Program-made: the position numbers and the translations under genes
Notes under the pieces: model-generated
The model's database searches: none
What the model saw: only the letters and a program-made list of their open reading frames with translations
Told to the model about the DNA's origin: nothing
Source: Rugamonas aquatica
GTDB lineage: Bacteria > Pseudomonadota > Gammaproteobacteria > Burkholderiales > Burkholderiaceae_D
NCBI RefSeq assembly: GCF_009380215.1
Contig: NZ_WHUG01000008.1
Coordinates: 1 to 64,000, forward strand
Direction of reading: 5' to 3'
DNA length: 64,000 nt
In this document: positions 59,243 to 64,000 of the stretch, in pieces
Position numbering within the stretch: the first letter of the stretch is position 1
Layout of the letters: each line of letters opens with the position of its first letter

Positions 59243-60778
59243 TCAGGCGGTCGACATGGCGTTGGCCGCCACGGTGCTATACAGATCGGTGCCGCTGGTG
59301 CGGATGATCCAGTGTTCCGGATACGGATCGCTGGCGAAGCGGTTGTGGCGCGGCACGCGGCTCAGTTTATCGAGCGGCACCGTCGGCGCCAGCGCGGTTT
59401 CCTTGCCGGTCAGCTGATCGAGGTGCCAGAAGCCGCCGTCGCGGTGCAGCAGCAGCGGCAGCGCGGCCGCATGCGGCGCGGCGGCAAACGCCTTGAGCGG
59501 ATAGCCGGGATGCGTTTCCGGCATCAGCAGGTAGAAGCATTCGGCGTTGGCGCCCTGGTCGATGCGGTGCAGGATCACGCCGTGCGGCATGATGGCCGAC
59601 ACCGACAGCACCACGATGCCCTTGATGCTGGCACTCAGTTCTATGCGCATGCCGAGGCGCAGCGCGGTCGGCTTGTGCTTGCCCGGCCAGACGCCGTCCA
59701 GCAGCACGCCGTAGCGCGACACGTCTTCAATTTCAAAACCCTGGCCGGCACGGCGTATCACCGCATGGCGGCCGGACAGGCGGCGCGTAAGGCCGTTGGT
59801 GTCCTGGCCGTCGGCGCTGTAGTGGGTCAGCAGCACGTCGGATTCGGGATCGACCAGTTCGAAGCGGCCCAACACGCATTCTTCCATCGCGAACAAACGG
59901 ATCTGGCGCTGGGCGCCGGCTTCCGGCGCGGCGTTGACCAGGCAGGCCGCGCGGCTTGGATGCGGGTGCATGGCGGCGGCCACTGGCATGTCGATTTCGA
60001 TCAGGTCTTCGTCCCAGGCGATGGTCGAGAAGCCCAGGTCGACCTTGCCGGCCGGTGCGTTCAGGTCCAGATGGGCGATGCCGGCGTTGCGCGCGGTGAC
60101 ATCGATATCGAGGCTGTCGCCGCCTTGCGCGCTGACGCGGGCGATGGAGGCATCGTCCGCCATCACGCGCACGTTCTTGTGCGTGCTGAGGAAGATGCGG
60201 TGGATTTCAGTCAGCGTCGCGTCCAGGCGCGGCACCAGGATTACGAAGGTGCACACCCATTTGCGCGACGCCAGTTCGGCGTGTTGGCTCAGCAGGTCGA
60301 TGCTGATCTGGTACTGGCCGTGTTCCTTGCCGCGGGAGGAAAACTCGACAAACACGGGGCGCCATTCGCCGTTGGTGGCGCGCACGAACTGCTGGCGCGC
60401 GGCGCCGTTGGGGATCAGGTCGGACTGCACTTGCAGCGTCAGTTGCGGGGCGCAGGCTTCCGGCATGCCGCGCAATTCCATCTTCAGGGTCTGGCGGCCG
60501 CCGGCGGCGCGCGGGTCGAAGCCGCTGATGTGCAACTGCGGGCGCTCGGATTGGGCGCGCTGCAGAGGGCGGGCGTAGGTCGTGGGCGCGTGGGCGGCGC
60601 CATTGGCAGGGGCGGCATCCAGCATCGTGCCGGGTACGCCGGAACGGGTGCTGCGCACGGCACTCAGCAGGTCGAAGCTGGAGGGCTCTGCTTGGGCGTG
60701 GCCGCCTTCGCAAGTTTGCGCTCCTGGCATGACCCAGTAGGTGCAATGCGGGTGCTGGGCATTACTGCATTTTTTCAT
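59243..60778 (-). CDS. FHA-domain protein with N-terminal metal-binding motif
   Basis: 511 residues. Starts MKKCSNAQHPHCTYW…CEGGH, a short Cys/His cluster (Cys4, His9, Cys12, Cys23, His27) echoing the CSNGHPT motif at the end of the zinc-ribbon protein at 51600. The middle is beta-rich and unrecognised. Residues ~315-400 form an FHA-like domain: VLGRFELVD, RRLSGRHAVIRRAGQGFEIEDVS, RYGVLLDGVWPGKHKPTALRLG (SGRH is the phosphothreonine contact). FHA domains read pThr, matching a kinase/phosphatase system. Confidence 0.75.
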   Translation of the reverse strand: MKKCSNAQHPHCTYWVMPGAQTCEGGHAQAEPSSFDLLSAVRSTRSGVPGTMLDAAPANGAAHAPTTYARPLQRAQSERPQLHISGFDPRAAGGRQTLKMELRGMPEACAPQLTLQVQSDLIPNGAARQQFVRATNGEWRPVFVEFSSRGKEHGQYQISIDLLSQHAELASRKWVCTFVILVPRLDATLTEIHRIFLSTHKNVRVMADDASIARVSAQGGDSLDIDVTARNAGIAHLDLNAPAGKVDLGFSTIAWDEDLIEIDMPVAAAMHPHPSRAACLVNAAPEAGAQRQIRLFAMEECVLGRFELVDPESDVLLTHYSADGQDTNGLTRRLSGRHAVIRRAGQGFEIEDVSRYGVLLDGVWPGKHKPTALRLGMRIELSASIKGIVVLSVSAIMPHGVILHRIDQGANAECFYLLMPETHPGYPLKAFAAAPHAAALPLLLHRDGGFWHLDQLTGKETALAPTVPLDKLSRVPRHNRFASDPYPEHWIIRTSGTDLYSTVAANAMSTA

Positions 60779-60807
60779 GACTAACCGACCGATGGGATAC
60801 CCGTCAG

Positions 60808-60835
60808 TTTATGCGGTTTTCACTCTGTTTGGCAA
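60808..60835 (-). promoter_or_regulatory. Candidate promoter for the FHA gene
   Basis: On the minus strand TTGCCA (60835-60830) and CATAAA (60813-60808) are spaced by 16 nt, about 30 nt upstream of the ATG. Match is moderate only. Confidence 0.3.
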
Positions 60836-60916
60836 TCAAAGGCCCCGGCAATCGACTTATTTTTGACCCACGCTGCATCATTGGGCGGGGACGCAACACC
60901 AGGCGCTCGCGTGTTA

Positions 60917-61924
60917 TCAAAAATGCGACGGCATTGATGCGTGAGGCAGTGCCGTTTCGTCAATGTTTTCGCCGTGCGCGGGATCGCGTGCGCGGGCGAA
61001 GCGCAGCACGATGGCGCTCAGGTTGTCGATGTGGAGCTCGGGCGGAGGGTGGTCGGCGTAGTCGTTGAAGAGCGCGTCGAGCGCAGCGGCCGCGTGGTCC
61101 GGGTGGGCCAGCAGCGCTGGCCAGCGGGCGGTCCATTGCAGCGGCCGGCCACAGGACCAGAAGCCGTCGGTGGCTAGCAGGTAGGTAGCGTCGCTGCGCA
61201 CGGTCAGCAGGCGGCGGTCGGCCAGGCGGCGCAGGAAGGGCGGCAGGTTGGCGTCGCTCAGCGGCAGCAGGCCGTCGTCCAGCACCTGCGGATTGATGAA
61301 GGCGTTGCCGAGGATGTAGGCTTGCGTGATCTGCGCGCGATGTTCGCCGTGCACCTGCTGCCACCATTCCTGCTCGCCGAGCAGGCCGTGCATGGCGAAG
61401 GAGGTGGCGGGCACGTGGTCGACCGTCAGCGGATCGGCCGTCTGCGCGGTGATTTCGTACAGCCGCGAATCGCCCACGTGGTACAGCATCGGTGCGGCGC
61501 CGGGCGGGATTTCGAGCAGCGTGAGCGTGGTGCCGGGACGGCGGAAGCTGTCGTCGTCGCCCTGGCGGCGGAACTGCTCTTGCAGGCGGGCGTGCAGGGC
61601 GTCGAGGCGGGCGCCGAGTTCTTCCAGCGTGGTACACGCGGGGATCAGCAGCAGGCCGGTGGCCACGGCTTCGGCGGCTTCGCGGCCGTGACCGTGGCCG
61701 CCCATGCCGTCCAACACGGCCAGGCGCACGTGGCCTCGCGGCCAGTCGGGCAGCGTGACGCTATGGGGGATCTGGTCGCGCAGGAAGGCGGCGCGGCCGG
61801 CTGCATCGATGATGAGCAGGTTGTCCTGGTTCTCCGGCACCTGCAGTTTGCTGATGCTGGCGCTGCTGCGCGCGGCCACGTCGAGGGCGGGGCCGAAGTC
61901 CAGCGAGTCGGTAATTCTAGTCAT
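60917..61924 (-). CDS. PP2C-family protein phosphatase
   Basis: 335 residues from ATG 61924. PP2C motifs: LAVLDGMGGHGHGREAAEAVA, PGTTLTLLEI, YHVGDSRLYEI, LLATDGFW and IDNLSAIVLRF, giving metal-binding Asp residues. No membrane helix. It would dephosphorylate Ser/Thr targets, the natural partner of the kinase at 53902. Start: the first ATG after a very long Pro-rich upstream frame; no clear ribosome-binding site, so the start is moderately uncertain. Confidence 0.87.
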   Translation of the reverse strand: MTRITDSLDFGPALDVAARSSASISKLQVPENQDNLLIIDAAGRAAFLRDQIPHSVTLPDWPRGHVRLAVLDGMGGHGHGREAAEAVATGLLLIPACTTLEELGARLDALHARLQEQFRRQGDDDSFRRPGTTLTLLEIPPGAAPMLYHVGDSRLYEITAQTADPLTVDHVPATSFAMHGLLGEQEWWQQVHGEHRAQITQAYILGNAFINPQVLDDGLLPLSDANLPPFLRRLADRRLLTVRSDATYLLATDGFWSCGRPLQWTARWPALLAHPDHAAAALDALFNDYADHPPPELHIDNLSAIVLRFARARDPAHGENIDETALPHASMPSHF

Positions 61925-62013
61925 CGGTGAGGGCGCCGCAGCGCGGGATGCGAAAGGCCACAGCTTAGCCGAAAATATGCTGGCGTGGGACGGCGCCCCG
62001 GCGCGCGCGGGTG

Positions 62014-62553
62014 TCATTCGCCGCTCCGGCGCAGCCACAGGCTGTTGACCCAGCCGGTGTTCTCGTGGCCGGCCACGCTGGCCTTGATCTGCCACCAGTC
62101 GCCGCTGCGCAAGCCGGTCGGCGTCACGATGGCGCCGGCAGGCACGGTGATGAGGCGGGCGGCGTGCACGCCTGCGGCTGTGCGCAGGTTCAGATCGCGG
62201 TGAACGGCGAACGGATGGCCTGCGATCAGGCTTGCCGGCGCGGATGCCGATGCGGCGTCCCGCGCCGCCACGGCCGCTGTGATTGCGCGGGCTTCGGCGC
62301 GCCGGTCAGGGGCGGCTTGGGCGGCAGTGGACGTGGCGGCGACGGCCGGTGCGTCGTCGCGGTCGTTCTGGCGGGCGTGCGCCGCGTACAGTATCAGGCT
62401 GCCGAAACCCCACGCTCCGGCCAGCGAAATGAAGAGCGCGCGCGCGTTCGGACGTCGCCACCACTGGCGCGGCGTCAGATAGGCGGCCAGGAACAGCGTA
62501 ATCACCAGCCCCGCCGCAAAGGCGCCCGCCGCGTAAAGTTTAGCCGTTTCCAT
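62014..62553 (-). CDS. Membrane protein with SH3 (type 3) domain
   Basis: 179 residues. Two N-terminal helices (AAGAFAAGLVITLFLAAYL and ALFISLAGAWGFGSLILYAA), an Ala-rich linker, then an SH3b-like domain from ~115: RDLNLRTAAGVHAARLITVPAGAIVTPTGLRSGDWWQIKA…GWVNSLWL. Periplasmic SH3b domains bind cell wall, so it could link the PP2C/FHA system to the envelope. Its first codons lie 17 nt after the downstream gene. Confidence 0.75.
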   Translation of the reverse strand: METAKLYAAGAFAAGLVITLFLAAYLTPRQWWRRPNARALFISLAGAWGFGSLILYAAHARQNDRDDAPAVAATSTAAQAAPDRRAEARAITAAVAARDAASASAPASLIAGHPFAVHRDLNLRTAAGVHAARLITVPAGAIVTPTGLRSGDWWQIKASVAGHENTGWVNSLWLRRSGE

Positions 62554-62570
62554 GCAAGCTCCTTCGGTGC

Positions 62571-64000
62571 TCAGGCGTCGAAACGCAGCACATAATGGCC
62601 CGCGACCAGGTGATGGCCATTGGGCAGCAGATAAGGCGCATCATTGCCCGCATCGCCGATGCTGGCGACGAATTCCAGTTTGTCGTCCAGATGGAACAAG
62701 GCCTGCGAGGCGCTCAACCGGCCGATCCTGTAGCCCTGCGCCGTCGCTTCGAAACTGAAAGCGTTGCGCGACAGGCCGATGCGGTCGGCGCTGGCGGTGT
62801 TGGCGTCGCCGCTGCGCTTGAGGAAGCGCGGCGAATCGAGTAGGCGCAGTGCGGCCAGCATCGGCGAGTTGCGGCCGAAGGTGAAGCGCGCACCGCTCGC
62901 GACCGAGGCGCCGACCGGCTGCGCGAGGCAGATCACGGCGCGGTAGCGGTCCGCCATCTGCGGTGCGGCAGCCAGCACGCGGATCGCCTGCGTATCGACC
63001 GGCGTGAAAGTGGCCGGCGCGGCGATGCGCTGGCGTCCTTCCGCGGTGCAGGCATACAGTTCGTCGGCAGCGTCGACGACGAAGCTGATCGCCGGCCGGC
63101 CATCGCTGCACAAGGCCAGCGCGCGGCTGAAGGGCAGTTCCATCGCCTGCGCGCCGGTGTCGCGGTAGCGGCTCAGGCGCGGCATGGCCAGCGCCACCAG
63201 GCTGACGCGCTGTTGCGATACCGGCGCGTAGGTGGCGTCGCTTTCGCCTGCGTTGTTGACCGGCTTGTGGCTGACGGGGATCGCTGTCATGTCCGGCGCG
63301 GCGCCAATACCGGCGCGGCTTTGCCAGACGGCCGGCTTGTTGGCGATGGCGGCGCTGGGCGCGGCCTGCACGTCACGCACGGCGGCGGAGACTGGGTTGA
63401 TGCTGATGGTGTCGGCCGCCGCGCTGGCTTGAGGACGCGGCGCGGCAGCCGAGGTGCGCGCAATCTTGAGCATCAGGCGCGGGCTGCCGCCCGGCGTCTC
63501 GCGCAGGGATTTGATGGTGTAGTAGCCGCTGCGCGGATCGAAGCGGCAATCGTAGGCGTCCTTGGGGCGCATCTGCACGACGGGCGGCGCATCCGGGCCG
63601 TCGTTGATGATGAGGATGGCGCCGTCCGGGCCGAACGGCCAGCCGCTGGCGACGAAGCTCGCTTCGCCGCCTTCGCCGCCAATCAAGGCCAGTCGCTGGT
63701 TGGGATAGATCGGGCAGACCGGGTGCCAGATCGCGCTGTCACGCGACACGCTGACGTTGTAGAGGATCTTCTCGTCCGCCGCCGGCAGGTACACGGCGTG
63801 GCCGAACTTGACTTCGATCTCGCCCGGCGCCAGCGACGATGTGCCGGTCACGTCGTAGCGTACCTGGTCGCCGCCCAGCAGATCGCCGAAGTCCTTCTGG
63901 TGCAGCGCGGTGAGCGTCTGCGCCAGGTCGCGCGCGCGGGCGCCGCGAGTCAGGTGGTAGTCGTCGTCGACTTCTTCTTGCGGCAGCATCAGCGTGACAT
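62571..64000 (-). CDS. FHA-like protein, 5' end beyond the window
   Basis: The frame is open to the right edge; the first ATG inside is 63989 but the codons before it (VTL) are also coding-like, so the protein probably starts outside the window. It is beta-rich with segments YHLTRGARAR, YCRFDPRSGYYTIKSL, and an FHA-like end: ARFTFGRNSPMLAALRLLD, DRIGLSRNAFSFEATAQGYRIGRLSASQALFHLDDK. About 475 residues are visible. Its neighbour order (FHA, PP2C, SH3) suggests a shared system. Confidence 0.65.
   Translation of the reverse strand, partial: VTLMLPQEEVDDDYHLTRGARARDLAQTLTALHQKDFGDLLGGDQVRYDVTGTSSLAPGEIEVKFGHAVYLPAADEKILYNVSVSRDSAIWHPVCPIYPNQRLALIGGEGGEASFVASGWPFGPDGAILIINDGPDAPPVVQMRPKDAYDCRFDPRSGYYTIKSLRETPGGSPRLMLKIARTSAAAPRPQASAAADTISINPVSAAVRDVQAAPSAAIANKPAVWQSRAGIGAAPDMTAIPVSHKPVNNAGESDATYAPVSQQRVSLVALAMPRLSRYRDTGAQAMELPFSRALALCSDGRPAISFVVDAADELYACTAEGRQRIAAPATFTPVDTQAIRVLAAAPQMADRYRAVICLAQPVGASVASGARFTFGRNSPMLAALRLLDSPRFLKRSGDANTASADRIGLSRNAFSFEATAQGYRIGRLSASQALFHLDDKLEFVASIGDAGNDAPYLLPNGHHLVAGHYVLRFDA

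Noticed and set aside
43856..64000. Type VI secretion-associated threonine phosphorylation locus
   Set aside because: No tss, hcp or vgrG genes are in the window; kinase/PP2C/FHA alone is not enough.

Overview
The window reads as a chromosomal segment from a high-GC Gram-negative bacterium, most likely a betaproteobacterium of the Oxalobacteraceae (Massilia/Duganella/Janthinobacterium type). This is inferred from the H-NS form, the PEP-CTERM sorting signal, the DUF1304, DUF1294 and DUF1906 genes, the Psd form and a CheW-MCP pair. Coding density is high and no gap between genes exceeds about 260 bases. I saw no rRNA, tRNA, CRISPR array, insertion sequence or prophage.

Layout. 1-3130: right-hand part of a Fap-like functional amyloid operon, cut by the left edge: a glycine-rich secreted subunit, a small subunit, a C39 peptidase (FapD-like), a FapE-like protein and an outer-membrane beta-barrel (FapF-like). 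3.2-8.5 kb: housekeeping and detoxification genes (metallo-beta-lactamase fold hydrolase, ArsR regulator with old yellow enzyme, SMR exporter, M14 deacylase). 8.6-13.3 kb: a large winged-helix/STAND NTPase/TPR protein overlapping a DP-EP family gene, divergent from a DUF1906 glycoside-hydrolase-like gene and a small partner. 13.4-23.7 kb: acyltransferase, penicillin-acylase-type lipoprotein, pirin, azoreductase with a divergent LysR regulator, phosphatidylserine decarboxylase, TonB-dependent receptor. 23.8-27.4 kb: coiled-coil protein, GAF-GAF-PAS adenylate cyclase and LysR regulator joined by stop/start overlaps. 27.4-43.6 kb: PepSY membrane protein behind a Fur-like site, H-NS, PEP-CTERM protein, LON-domain protein, PaiB, DMT transporter, trpS, CocE-type hydrolase, MFS plus solute-binding protein, HD hydrolase, cheW-mcp, RNase H-like protein with a REP-type palindrome at its end, and a YXWGXW-repeat protein.

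43.9-64 kb is the most unusual part. A same-strand run encodes a 1120-residue transpeptidase (penicillin-binding) protein, an unrecognised 450-residue protein, three further unrecognised proteins, a zinc-ribbon/SPFH-like/coiled-coil protein and a Ser/Thr kinase fused to a formylglycine-generating-enzyme-type domain. After a block of ordinary genes (yjdM, LysR, DUF1330, OsmC, pirin) the opposite strand carries an FHA protein, a PP2C phosphatase, an SH3-domain membrane protein and a second, edge-truncated FHA-like protein. Kinase, phosphatase, phosphothreonine readers and cell-wall transpeptidase in one neighbourhood suggest an envelope-linked phospho-signalling system; that is inference.

How the parts connect: the Fap-like genes would build an extracellular amyloid; the cyclase, CheW/MCP and kinase/phosphatase sets are three separate signalling layers; several redox or detoxification enzymes sit beside their own regulators (ArsR/OYE, LysR/AzoR, LysR/DUF1330). 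Functions named from motifs are family assignments, not experimental facts.
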